Positions 10,110 through 18,508 of a DNA stretch of 64,000 bases are shown piece after piece. Positions within the stretch are counted from its first letter, which is position 1; every line of letters starts with the position of its first letter. Source of the DNA: Limnobaculum eriocheiris (GTDB taxonomy: Bacteria; Pseudomonadota; Gammaproteobacteria; Enterobacterales; Enterobacteriaceae); contig NZ_JAJNAG010000005.1 of the NCBI RefSeq assembly GCF_021010575.1, positions 62,001 to 126,000 on the forward strand, read 5' to 3'. A program made the position numbers and the translations under genes. The notes under the pieces are model-generated. The model made no database searches. It worked only from the letters and a program-made list of their open reading frames with translations, and had not been told where the DNA came from.

Positions 10110-10975
10110 GCGCTGGAAAAATGGTGACTTACGATCAACTAATGCTGCCTTTGATGAAAGCGCTTGTTAACCTTGGCGGATCGGGCCGCATCGATGAGAT
10201 CTATGAGGCTGTGGTCGAGCTTGAGAAGTTTGATGAGGATACTTTGGCGGTTCTGCATAACCCTGAAAAAAGCAGCCAAACTGAGGTTGGATATCGGTTA
10301 GCTTGGGCTAGAACCTATCTCAAGAAAGCTGGATACCTTGAAAATTCATCTCGTGGTGTGTGGGCACTTACAGATAAAGCCAGACAGGAACCGGAAATTG
10401 ATAGCAGAGAAATTGTTAATTTTGTTAGAGCTCAGGACCGCAAGCTTGAACAGACTAGTACTACGCCATCGGCCCCAGAACTGTCGTCCGATGACTCCCC
10501 AGAAGAGGCTATGCTTTGGCGTGAAAAACTGCATCATGTGCTAATTGAGGAAATGAGCCCTGACGCCTTTGAGCGGCTTACACAACGAATGCTCAGAGAA
10601 TCAGGCTTTGTTCACGTCGAAGTCACCGGCCGTACCGGTGATGGTGGCATCGATGGTAAAGGCATCGCTAGAATCAATGGATTGATGAGCTTTCATATCG
10701 CTTTTCAGTGTAAAAAGTACAAAGGTTCCGTTGGGGCTCCCGAGATCCGTGATTTTAGGGGCGCAACCGTTGGAAGAGCTGATCGTGGCATGTTTATTAC
10801 CACTGGCAGTTTTACAAAAGCAGCCATTGAAGAAGCCAACCGTGATGGCGTTGCTCCGATTGACTTGGTCGATGGTGATCAGTTAGCCGATAAGCTCAAA
10901 GAACTTAGTTTAGGTGTTAAAACAGAGCTGGTTGAAAAAGTAACAGTTGAACCAGACTGGTTTTTAGGTCTTTAG
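10106..10975 (+). CDS. Mrr-type restriction endonuclease
   Basis: This 289-residue protein has an N-terminal winged-helix (Mrr_N-like) region, residues 1-95, that would bind DNA. A linker follows, then a PD-(D/E)xK nuclease domain of the Mrr type at about 145-275. Key elements are RMLRESGFVHVEVTG, the acidic GDGGIDGKG and the catalytic FQCKKYK, followed by EIRDFRGA and GMFITTGSFTKAA. The start codon overlaps the helicase stop as ATGA. As the last gene of the island it is the likely DNA-cutting subunit, guided or powered by the helicase and DUF499 ATPase; this division of labour is inferred. Mrr nucleases can cut methylated DNA, so it could alternatively be a free-standing type IV enzyme. Confidence 0.87.
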   Translation: MSAGKMVTYDQLMLPLMKALVNLGGSGRIDEIYEAVVELEKFDEDTLAVLHNPEKSSQTEVGYRLAWARTYLKKAGYLENSSRGVWALTDKARQEPEIDSREIVNFVRAQDRKLEQTSTTPSAPELSSDDSPEEAMLWREKLHHVLIEEMSPDAFERLTQRMLRESGFVHVEVTGRTGDGGIDGKGIARINGLMSFHIAFQCKKYKGSVGAPEIRDFRGATVGRADRGMFITTGSFTKAAIEEANRDGVAPIDLVDGDQLADKLKELSLGVKTELVEKVTVEPDWFLGL

Positions 10976-10998
10976 CTCTATCATCGATACAGATAAGT

Positions 10999-11070
10999 GC
11001 AAGTTTCTTGCGACTATCTAACAACCTAATTGTTAGTGAACCTTCACACTATAGTGTCGGAGGTTCACTA
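10999..11070 (+). promoter_or_regulatory. Nested inverted repeats in the traI leader
   Basis: Three palindromic elements are packed before traI. GCAAG/CTTGC pair at 10999-11011. TAACAA/TTGTTA pair at 11019-11035. A 37-base nested element runs from 11034 to 11070: outer arms TAGTGAACCT (11034-11043) and AGGTTCACTA (11061-11070) enclose the perfect palindrome ACACTATAGTGT (11046-11057). The traI Shine-Dalgarno GGAGG (11059-11063) and the first base of the start codon fall in the right arm. In RNA the stem would hide the ribosome site; in DNA it could be an operator. Confidence 0.65.
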
Positions 11071-13220
11071 TGTTCAAACACCTATTTTTTCAAGCCAAAG
11101 CATTACCAGAGCTGTCATCTCAACTGGATACAGACATTCCACGCTATCCGCCATTCTTGAAGGGGTTGCCAGCTGCGTCACCCGAGGATTTGCAGTCCAC
11201 ACAAGACGAGCTAATTGCCAAACTGCGCCAAGTACTTGGCTTTAACCAGCGTGACTTTCAAAAGCTGATCCAGCCCTGCATTGATCATCTGGCTGCTTAT
11301 GTTCATTTGTTGCCGGCTTCTGAGCATCATCATCACAGTGGTGCGGGTGGTTTATTACGTCATTCGTTGGAAGTTGCTTTTTGGGCGGCACAAGCAGCTG
11401 AAGGGATCATCTTTGTTGCCAGTGGCACACCGGTTGAGAAAAAAGAGCTAGAGCCAAGGTGGCGTGTTGCGGCGGCTCTTGGCGGTTTGTTCCATGATAT
11501 TGGTAAGCCTGTTTCAGACTTGTCCATTACAGACGAAGATGGACGCTATCAGTGGAACCCTTTTTTAGAAACCTTATCTCAGTGGACCACTAATAATAGC
11601 ATTGAACGCTATTTCATTCGCTGGCGCGACGGACGGTGCAAGCGGCACGAGCAATTTTCAATTCTGGTGTTAAACCGGGTGATGACACCTGAGTTGCTTG
11701 CTTGGTTAACCCAGCCGGGTCCTGAGATTTTGCAAGCCATGCTGGAGGCAATTGGCAATACCGAACCCGAGCATGTCCTTTCTAAATTGGTTATTGAAGC
11801 TGACCAAACCAGTGTCCAGCGAGACCTGAAAGCTCAACGAATTTCCGTTGACGACAACGCCCTTGGTGTCCCAGTCGAACGCTATCTACTTGATGCCATG
11901 AGGCGATTGCTTGCCAGTTCCCAGTGGTTAGTTAATCAGCGAGATGCCAGAGTCTGGTTACGAAAATCGAATCAATCAACCCATCTTTGCCTGGTTTGGA
12001 AAAGCGCGGCTAAGGACATCATTGAGCTTTTGGCCAAAGACAAGATACCTGGCATCCCAAGAGATCCCGATACCCTTGCGGACATCCTCATTGAGAGAGG
12101 ATTGGCCATTAAATCCGCCTCAAATGAGCGATATGAAAGCCTTGCCCCTGAAGTGCTGATCAAAGACGACAAGCCAATCTGGTTACCCATGCTGCATATA
12201 GTTGAGGCCGATTTATTGTTCAGCTCGAATGTACCAAGTGGTGTGACACTGTTTAACAAATCTGAGTGGGAAGCAACACAGCAAACACGAGCAGAGCCAC
12301 AGAGTCGCTCCAGTGAGCAGCCAGGCTTGCCTGAAGCGTCATCATCAATCGAACATAGAAAATCGGATGGGTCACCATCGACAAACTCGTCCGAACAAGA
12401 TGATGAACTTCGTCATGCCAGTGATGTTAATCACCTTCAGGCAAATGAAAATGCTCCAGGTGATGAATGTGAAAAGCCTAACAACTCATATGATGGCGCT
12501 ATCTCAAATAACGTAAACCAGCACGATGCAGAAGCATTGAATCTGCCTGAATCTTTGGCATGGCTCCCAGAGGCCAGTAGTGCGTTGGTTATGGTTGATG
12601 AACAGATACTGATCCGCTATCCCGATGCCGTAAGACATTGGTGTGCTCCCCGAAAACTGCTTGCTGAACTCAGTCGATTAGATTGGCTTGAACTAGATCC
12701 GGCAAACCCGACGCGTAAAGCCAGAACTGTGATTACAAATGATGGAGTTCAGGAGCAGGGGTTACTGCTGAAAGTATCGATTTCTAAAGGGCTAACTGCA
12801 CTGATAGACCTTTCCAAACAAGACGCAGAAACGGCGGCAGCAATTCAGAACGAAGAGGCTTCACAGCTTCCGAGTCGAACTGAGACAACCAATGCCCAAG
12901 CAAAAGAGCTCGCCACAAGAGCGGAGCGTAAGCAAAAGCCGATTGCGGCCAATGCGAACTCAAGTACAGACCCCAAACACGCGCAGCGGCAACAGATGGT
13001 TAATTTTGTGAAAGATTTGCCCATCTTACTGACCGATGGCAATTACCCAGACGTGGATCATAGTGCCGATGGTATTCGCGTCACGATTCAAACCTTACGC
13101 CAAGTCGCCAATGAGCATGGCATTCCAGCCGGACAGCTGCTTCGGGGGATCTCGGCCAGTGACCAATGCCAGTTTGATGAGGGGGAAACGGTTCTGTTTA
13201 CCGCTCACGCTGAACGTTAA
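11070..13220 (+). CDS. traI: TraI relaxase, MOBH type
   Basis: This 716-residue protein is the relaxase that nicks the ICE at its origin of transfer and leads the strand into the recipient. The N-terminal TraI_2 domain shows the HHH/HD metal-binding signature of the MOBH class: EHHHHSGAGGLLRHS near residue 84 and LFHDIGKP near 140. The middle, residues 400-500, is low complexity and Ser/Asn/Glu rich. The C-terminal part has the TraI_2_C winged-helix region. Length and order (traI then traD) match the SXT/R391 family. The start at 11070 is fixed by GGAGG seven bases upstream. The leader contains a nested inverted repeat that would mask this site. Confidence 0.95.
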   Translation: MFKHLFFQAKALPELSSQLDTDIPRYPPFLKGLPAASPEDLQSTQDELIAKLRQVLGFNQRDFQKLIQPCIDHLAAYVHLLPASEHHHHSGAGGLLRHSLEVAFWAAQAAEGIIFVASGTPVEKKELEPRWRVAAALGGLFHDIGKPVSDLSITDEDGRYQWNPFLETLSQWTTNNSIERYFIRWRDGRCKRHEQFSILVLNRVMTPELLAWLTQPGPEILQAMLEAIGNTEPEHVLSKLVIEADQTSVQRDLKAQRISVDDNALGVPVERYLLDAMRRLLASSQWLVNQRDARVWLRKSNQSTHLCLVWKSAAKDIIELLAKDKIPGIPRDPDTLADILIERGLAIKSASNERYESLAPEVLIKDDKPIWLPMLHIVEADLLFSSNVPSGVTLFNKSEWEATQQTRAEPQSRSSEQPGLPEASSSIEHRKSDGSPSTNSSEQDDELRHASDVNHLQANENAPGDECEKPNNSYDGAISNNVNQHDAEALNLPESLAWLPEASSALVMVDEQILIRYPDAVRHWCAPRKLLAELSRLDWLELDPANPTRKARTVITNDGVQEQGLLLKVSISKGLTALIDLSKQDAETAAAIQNEEASQLPSRTETTNAQAKELATRAERKQKPIAANANSSTDPKHAQRQQMVNFVKDLPILLTDGNYPDVDHSADGIRVTIQTLRQVANEHGIPAGQLLRGISASDQCQFDEGETVLFTAHAER

Positions 13221-13268
13221 TCCATTTGAAATTAATCGGATTGCAAACGGTTATTTTGCGGAGCATGA

Positions 13269-15089
13269 ATGAAAGAAAACGCATACGAGATGCCTTGGCG
13301 CACGAACTATGAAGCCATGGCCGCAGCAGGTTGGCTGGTTGGTGCAACTGGGGCAATTGCCGCAGAAATGCTGACTGAGCTACCACCTGAGCCATTTTGG
13401 TGGATGACAGGGATTTCCTCGGGCATGGCGTTGTACCGCCTGCCTGAGGCTTATCGCCTTTATAAGTTGCAGATGGGGCTAAAAGGCAAACCATTGGCAT
13501 TTATGGAGCTGTCGCATTTGCAAAAGGTGATGGCAAAACATCCTGATGAATTGTGGTTAGGGTATGGCTTTGAGTGGGATCAACGTCATGCCCAACGCGC
13601 TTATGAAATCCTAAAGCGGGATAAGCAAACCTTGCTTAACCAAGGTCACGGCAAACAAATGGGTTCGACCTGGATTCATGGTGTCGAGCCCAAAGAAGAA
13701 GATGTGTACCAGCCAGTTGGTCACACAGAAGGCCATACCTTAATTGTCGGTACGACCGGTGCCGGAAAAACCCGTTGCTTTGATGCGATGATCACTCAGG
13801 CCATTTTGCGCAATGAAGCCGTGATTATTATTGACCCCAAGGGAGACAAAGAACTTAAGGATAATGCACAGCGAGCCTGTATTGCCGCCGGTAGTCCTGA
13901 GCGCTTTGTGTATTTTCATCCGGGGTTTCCAGAGCATTCGGTACGGCTTAATCCCCTTAGAAACTTTAACCGGGGTACTGAAATCGCCAGCCGAATTGCG
14001 GCATTAATACCATCTGAAACCGGTGCTGATCCATTTAAAGCTTTTGGCCAAATGGCACTGAATAACATCGTGCAAGGTTTGTTGCTTACTTCACAGCGTC
14101 CTGATCTGAAAACACTGAGACGATTCTTGGAAGGTGGCCCAGAAGGCTTGGTAGTAAAAGCCGTCACGGCTTGGGGGGAGCAGGTGTATCCGAACTTTAC
14201 TGTGGAGATCAAGCGCTTTACCGAAAAGGCCAATACCTTGGCTAAACAAGCCATGGCGATGCTGCTTTTCTACTACGAACGCATTCAGCCCGTTGCCGCC
14301 AATACCGATTTAGAGGGGCTATTGAGTATGTTTGAGCATGACAGAACCCACTATTCCAAGATGGTGGCCTCACTGATGCCGGTACTCAATATGCTCACCT
14401 CAAGTGAACTAGGTCCACTGTTATCACCGATTGCAAACGATGTGGATGACAGCCGGTTAATTACGGATTCTGGCCGTATTATCAACAATGCCCAAGTGGC
14501 CTATATCGGATTGGATTCATTGACCGACGCCATGGTTGGCAGCGCCATTGGTTCGTTGCTTTTATCCGATCTCACCGCAGTGGCCGGTGACCGCTATAAC
14601 TATGGTGTTGAAAATCGTCCCGTAAATATCTTCATCGATGAGGCGGCTGAAGTCGTCAACGATCCCTTCATTCAACTGCTCAACAAAGGCCGTGGCGCAA
14701 AAATGCGTTGTGTGATTGCTACTCAGACCTTTGCTGACTTTGCAGCTCGAACAGGCAGTGAAGCTAAGGCTCGCCAGGTGTTAGGTAACATCAATAACTT
14801 GATAGCTCTTCGGGTGATGGATGCCGAAACGCAGCAGTACATTACTGACAATCTGCCAAAGACTCGGTTGCAGTACATCATGCAAACTCAGGGTATGTCG
14901 TCCAACTCGGACAGCCCCGCGTTGTTTACCGGCAATCATGGCGAACGCTTGATGGAGGAAGAAGGCGATATGTTTCCACCACAGTTATTAGGCCAGCTCC
15001 CCAACCTGGAGTACATCGCCAAGCTTTCAGGTGGCCGCGTGATCAAAGGCCGCATTCCTATTTTAACCAGCTCTACACAGGCAGCATAA
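13269..15089 (+). CDS. traD: TraD type IV coupling protein
   Basis: TraD is a 606-residue inner-membrane ATPase that brings the relaxase-DNA complex to the secretion channel. A hydrophobic N-terminal segment (residues 15-60) anchors it. Walker A, GTTGAGKTRCF, lies near residue 160, and Walker B, NIFIDEAAEVV, near 453. The fold is that of the VirD4/TraD family. The gene starts at ATG 13269 behind GGAG, 48 bases after traI, and is followed by the traJ-like gene after 9 bases, so the three are almost certainly one operon. Nothing unusual is seen in the sequence. Confidence 0.95.
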   Translation: MKENAYEMPWRTNYEAMAAAGWLVGATGAIAAEMLTELPPEPFWWMTGISSGMALYRLPEAYRLYKLQMGLKGKPLAFMELSHLQKVMAKHPDELWLGYGFEWDQRHAQRAYEILKRDKQTLLNQGHGKQMGSTWIHGVEPKEEDVYQPVGHTEGHTLIVGTTGAGKTRCFDAMITQAILRNEAVIIIDPKGDKELKDNAQRACIAAGSPERFVYFHPGFPEHSVRLNPLRNFNRGTEIASRIAALIPSETGADPFKAFGQMALNNIVQGLLLTSQRPDLKTLRRFLEGGPEGLVVKAVTAWGEQVYPNFTVEIKRFTEKANTLAKQAMAMLLFYYERIQPVAANTDLEGLLSMFEHDRTHYSKMVASLMPVLNMLTSSELGPLLSPIANDVDDSRLITDSGRIINNAQVAYIGLDSLTDAMVGSAIGSLLLSDLTAVAGDRYNYGVENRPVNIFIDEAAEVVNDPFIQLLNKGRGAKMRCVIATQTFADFAARTGSEAKARQVLGNINNLIALRVMDAETQQYITDNLPKTRLQYIMQTQGMSSNSDSPALFTGNHGERLMEEEGDMFPPQLLGQLPNLEYIAKLSGGRVIKGRIPILTSSTQAA

Positions 15090-15098
15090 GGAGTCTGT

Positions 15099-15659
15099 AT
15101 GCATCATTCTGTCTGTCTGAAAATGGCAACACTTACCAGTAAAGAAATGCTCGCTCAGTGGCAGCAACATAACCCTCAGTTCAAGGAAGCTTTAAGACTG
15201 CTTGAAACCGACTGGCCTCATGCTTTGGCTTCAGTACACTGTTTGGCGGACTATTTAACGGATGCGCTCACGTTAGATGGCCATTCCATCTTTGATTTGT
15301 GTCTGTGCAATGGCTTGGGTAGTTATGAAGAAGTCGGTTGTGATGATGACAGTGTTCGCCTTTGGCATTTCATTGAGGCACTGACCTGGACTGCCGCCAG
15401 TGCTTTAACGGGGATTCGCCTGCGTGATCCTGACCATTTCGAGTGGGCTGCCGTAGATGGTGTGTATTTCCACACCTGGATGCGTAATCGTCCAAATCGG
15501 ATGGCGTATTTGGCTGAAGGACGCATCGACGTGCGTTATGTTAGTGGCCATACGACGACAAAGCGGCTTCAACAAGTGATTAAAGCCCGGATTATGACGC
15601 CAACCGTTGCAGCCATGCTGGCCCGAGTAGAAGAGGATGTTTGGCATGAGCAAGCATAA
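15099..15659 (+). CDS. traJ: Conserved transfer-region protein (TraJ/OrfJ type)
   Basis: The protein is 186 residues from ATG 15099; a second in-frame ATG at 15123 would shorten it by eight. It is the conserved gene that follows traD in SXT/R391 ICEs and IncC plasmids, where it is annotated traJ or orfJ; it is unrelated to the F-plasmid regulator TraJ. The sequence is soluble-looking and rich in Trp and aromatic residues (RLWHFIEALTWTAASAL). No signal peptide or known catalytic motif is visible. It overlaps the next gene by 14 bases. The exact biochemical role is not known to me; the symbol comes from position and should be confirmed by alignment. Confidence 0.75.
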   Translation: MHHSVCLKMATLTSKEMLAQWQQHNPQFKEALRLLETDWPHALASVHCLADYLTDALTLDGHSIFDLCLCNGLGSYEEVGCDDDSVRLWHFIEALTWTAASALTGIRLRDPDHFEWAAVDGVYFHTWMRNRPNRMAYLAEGRIDVRYVSGHTTTKRLQQVIKARIMTPTVAAMLARVEEDVWHEQA

Positions 15660-16281
15660 GTCGGTTTGGCTACTTTGTCTGGCGCTGATGCTGGAGATTA
15701 TTGCTATTGGCGTGTTAGTGCCCGGTGATTGGACTGGCCGGGTCATTAGTAAAGAAAAGCAGATGATCCAAAATCAATTGGGCGCTCAAACAAGCTATTG
15801 GATAGGTCAAACTAGCCATCGCTGGTATCAGTCATGGGTTGTGGATACGCAGATGGAGCAATCTGTGCGAGATTTTCTAATCCCCACTGAAGAGCAACGA
15901 CTGCGCTCTAAAGGGATGGAGAACATGGGAGGCTTTTGGTTTGTGTGGGTAGAAGACCGTATTCAGGCATTTTTTGATGTGCTGTACCAAGTGTTCACTC
16001 GATTTGCTTTGCTGATGGTCTGGTTGCCCTTTGCGCTTATTCTCATGTTACCGGCGCTGTGGGACGGCTTGATGACCTGGAAGATTAAGAAGACAACCTT
16101 TGATTTTTCGAGCCCTATCATTCACCGCTACAGCATGATTATCCTGGGCTCAGGCGTCATTTTGCTGTTTATGGGATTGTTCGCCCCACTGGCTATTCCA
16201 CCGGTGGTGCTACCGTCGCTGATCATCGGCTTGGCATTGATGGCAGGGTTGGCGTTAAGCCACTTGCAGAAGAAGATTTAG
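15646..16281 (+). CDS. DUF4400-type integral membrane protein
   Basis: This gene encodes 211 residues from ATG 15646 (MSKHKSVW). The ATG at 15637 is rejected because it lies directly against the AGAGG ribosome site. One N-terminal membrane segment (residues 7-25) is followed by a roughly 100-residue soluble region. Three more segments lie at about 120-140, 165-185 and 188-205. This pattern and its place between the traJ-like gene and hotspot 1 match the DUF4400 protein (s043 of SXT). It probably sits in the inner membrane with the transfer apparatus. The function is unknown. It is the last backbone gene before the variable segment at 16320. Confidence 0.78.
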   Translation: MSKHKSVWLLCLALMLEIIAIGVLVPGDWTGRVISKEKQMIQNQLGAQTSYWIGQTSHRWYQSWVVDTQMEQSVRDFLIPTEEQRLRSKGMENMGGFWFVWVEDRIQAFFDVLYQVFTRFALLMVWLPFALILMLPALWDGLMTWKIKKTTFDFSSPIIHRYSMIILGSGVILLFMGLFAPLAIPPVVLPSLIIGLALMAGLALSHLQKKI

Positions 16282-16319
16282 TTTACATTTTATTCTCGGG
16301 TTAACAAGTTGCAGGCAGG

Positions 16320-16347
16320 TTGACAAATTTTAAAATTAGCATATTAT
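16320..16347 (+). promoter_or_regulatory. Near-consensus sigma-70 promoter for the hotspot 1 pair
   Basis: A perfect -35 box TTGACA (16320-16325) is separated by 16 bases from a -10 box TATTAT (16342-16347). Transcription would begin near 16354. This rules out the ATG at 16353 as start of the next gene and supports a start near 16395. The promoter would make the inserted pair independent of the transfer operon. Confidence 0.75.
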
Positions 16348-16394
16348 CGTCCATGGTATCTAATCCTATTGCTTTACTACCTGAGGTAACAAAT

Positions 16395-16991
16395 TTGAAC
16401 ACACCGATGACACTAAACCCTAATTTTAAAGAAAGTCAGCTGATTGAAGTTGCTCAACTTTTAGCAGATGTTCGAGCAGATGTTGTAGATTTACACAACA
16501 GAGATTTGGGTGACACCAACAAATCATTGGGCATAAGGTCCTACGAGTGTTGTTGTACACATTTAGTAAGGAAGTCACTTGAAGTTGATTGGCTTAAGAT
16601 ACTGACCCCGAAAGGGAGGTTTACGTTTAGTATCGCTGACGTTCCAGTTCGTTTCTGGAAAGGTCAGCCTGACAAACTCCCATCAGGGAAACTGATACGT
16701 TCCCACGAAGCTATGATGCAAATGGAGTTATTTTCTACAGAAGATAGTCCGTCAGAGATCATTTGGTTTTTTGTTCTGAGCACTGATCAAACTAAATGTG
16801 TAGATCGCGCCTTTTTCGTTGGTTATAGCGATGTTGGTGAAATTGTAGTCAACTGGGAAGTGCCAATGAATTCTAAGGTTACGTTAATAACAGATACTGA
16901 TGAGAATGTTTCTCATGGTGTTGAACTTGAATCGGCTGTTTCTAAAATCAAAATTAAGAAAAAGTCGAAAAATGCAGTAAATCATGAATAA
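16395..16991 (+). CDS. Unknown protein paired with HTH-ImmA peptidase
   Basis: The product is 198 residues from TTG 16395, chosen because GAGGT lies seven bases upstream; ATG 16407 is the alternative and ATG 16353 sits at the predicted transcription start. I do not recognise the family. The sequence is acidic and mixed alpha/beta, has two adjacent cysteines in YECCCTH near residue 50, and ends in a very basic tail (KIKIKKKSK). No membrane segment or signal peptide is visible. It overlaps the following HTH-ImmA gene by eight bases, so the two are translated together. Such pairing suggests a toxin or effector controlled by the partner. The base composition is clearly more AT-rich than the flanking backbone. 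Confidence 0.6.
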   Translation: MNTPMTLNPNFKESQLIEVAQLLADVRADVVDLHNRDLGDTNKSLGIRSYECCCTHLVRKSLEVDWLKILTPKGRFTFSIADVPVRFWKGQPDKLPSGKLIRSHEAMMQMELFSTEDSPSEIIWFFVLSTDQTKCVDRAFFVGYSDVGEIVVNWEVPMNSKVTLITDTDENVSHGVELESAVSKIKIKKKSKNAVNHE

Positions 16992-18090
16992 CGAATTTTT
17001 TGGTGAAAAACTAAGGCTGGCGAGATTGATGGCCGGAATTACTCAACAAGAACTTGGTGAGTTAGTTGCGGTCAGTCGTCAGTTTATACATCAGCTTGAA
17101 GCAGGTGTTAAACCACCTGCTGAAGACCTGCTTTTGGCATTGGCTGAAGTATTAAAAGTGAAAAGTGATTTCTTTTTTAAGAAACCACAAAATGATGTTA
17201 AGTATGAGCAATGCCACTTTCGCAAGCGCAAAACAACACCGGTTGGACTTGCAAATCGAGTATTGGCTCTCGGCACCATTTTTGAACTATTAGTTGAGAT
17301 TATTGAAGATCATCTTGAGTTGCCTGTTGCCAATTTTATTGATTTTGAAGAATCAGATCTGAGTGCGGAGGCTATCGAAAGAGCAGCGGAGCAATGTCGT
17401 ATTAACTGGGGTCTGGGTTTGGATGCACCAGTTACAAACATGGTAAGAGTACTGGAGAATAATGGCGCTGTAATCACTTGCTTTGATGGTGTTTCAGATA
17501 AAGTTGATGCGTTATCAATGAATCGAAAAAGACCCATCATAGTAAGAAATAATGCGAAGGAAAGCTGCTGTAGAATGCGCTTTGATTTGGCGCATGAATG
17601 TGGCCATTTGGTTTTGCATCAAGGTGTAGAAACTGGGTGTGCTAAAACAGAGAGAGAAGCTGATGCTTTTGCAAGTGCGTTTCTTTTTCCACGTAAGGCT
17701 TTTCTGAAAGAGTTTCCTCAATGTGTGGGACCTGTTCGAATTAGGTGGGAGAAAATCTTTGCATTGAAACTTAGATGGCGTGTTAGTGCGAGAGCAATAA
17801 TTTATCGAGCTAATTATCTTGGGTTAATTTCGTCGCAACAGTACAGAACCGCCAATGTTTATTTGAATAAATCTGGTCAATCGAAAACAGAAGACTTAGA
17901 TGATCAAATACCAATGGAACAGCCAGAGCTTTTATCAGCTGCAATAGATCAGCTCAACGAGCATTTGGGTATTTCGATTTTTGATATTGCAAACGATTTA
18001 GGTGTTTCAAAGCAGATAGTTGCTCAGTTAACCAGTTACGATTTGACTAAGCAAATCAATAAGTCAAATGTCAGAAATATCAATTTCTAA
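16984..18090 (+). CDS. XRE-type HTH and ImmA/IrrE metallopeptidase fusion
   Basis: This 368-residue protein begins with an XRE/Cro helix-turn-helix (residues 8-65: LRLARLMAGITQQELGELV, SRQFIHQLEAG). An ImmA/IrrE zinc peptidase domain follows, with DLAHECGHLVLH near residue 200 and the downstream Glu in EREADAFASAFLFP. The C-terminal 90 residues are helical and carry a second HTH-like stretch (IFDIANDLGVSKQIVAQL). Proteins of this class regulate stress, phage or toxin genes, often by cutting a partner. It overlaps the upstream gene by eight bases. Whether it cleaves or represses that neighbour is inferred, not shown. Composition is AT-rich, like its partner. Confidence 0.85.
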   Translation: MNNEFFGEKLRLARLMAGITQQELGELVAVSRQFIHQLEAGVKPPAEDLLLALAEVLKVKSDFFFKKPQNDVKYEQCHFRKRKTTPVGLANRVLALGTIFELLVEIIEDHLELPVANFIDFEESDLSAEAIERAAEQCRINWGLGLDAPVTNMVRVLENNGAVITCFDGVSDKVDALSMNRKRPIIVRNNAKESCCRMRFDLAHECGHLVLHQGVETGCAKTEREADAFASAFLFPRKAFLKEFPQCVGPVRIRWEKIFALKLRWRVSARAIIYRANYLGLISSQQYRTANVYLNKSGQSKTEDLDDQIPMEQPELLSAAIDQLNEHLGISIFDIANDLGVSKQIVAQLTSYDLTKQINKSNVRNINF

Positions 18091-18113
18091 GACAACCACC
18101 TCCCTAAAACAGA

Positions 18114-18224
18114 TGAACTAGCGCTCGGTAGTTCAAAACCTTCAAGAATTCGATATCTACCTGACCACAGCCCTGAGTTATTTCGGGGCATTCTTCACTT
18201 CTCAATTCAAACAACGAGGAGTGA
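18114..18224 (+). promoter_or_regulatory. Two inverted repeats in the traL leader
   Basis: The first repeat is TGAACTA (18114-18120) with TAGTTCA (18129-18135), loop eight bases. The second pairs TCACTTCTC (18195-18203) with GAGGAGTGA (18216-18224), nine pairs including one G.U and a 12-base loop. The second stem contains the Shine-Dalgarno GAGGAG of traL. Position and form match the leaders of dsbC, traF and the ssb block. The rest of 18091-18226 holds no gene. Confidence 0.55.
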
Positions 18225-18226
18225 CT

Positions 18227-18508
18227 ATGGAACCTGTGAGTATTCCGTCCTATATCGATGATCCGCCGCACTTCCTGCTTTGGAGTGCCGATGAGATGGC
18301 TCCCATTCTGTTGGGGCTAGTGATCGGCATTTTTACCGGTAATGCCTTGGTTTTATGCCTGTTGGGGTTGGTGACAACCAAGCTCTATCGGCGTTTTCGT
18401 GATGGTCGCCCAGATGGTTTTATTCTTCACGCCATCTACTGGGCCGGACTGTTGCCAACCAAAGCCAAGACGATCCCTAACCCATTTATCAGGAGCTATC
18501 TGCCGTGA
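18227..18508 (+). CDS. traL: TraL, pilus assembly membrane protein
   Basis: The protein is 93 residues from ATG 18227; the GTG at 18221 touches the ribosome site and is rejected. It has a hydrophobic hairpin at residues 22-55 (ILLGLVIGIFTGNALVLCLLGL), typical of TraL of F-type systems, which sits in the inner membrane and helps assemble the pilus. It opens the traLEKBVA unit and overlaps traE by four bases. Expression may be modulated by the stem that covers its Shine-Dalgarno. Confidence 0.9.
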   Translation: MEPVSIPSYIDDPPHFLLWSADEMAPILLGLVIGIFTGNALVLCLLGLVTTKLYRRFRDGRPDGFILHAIYWAGLLPTKAKTIPNPFIRSYLP

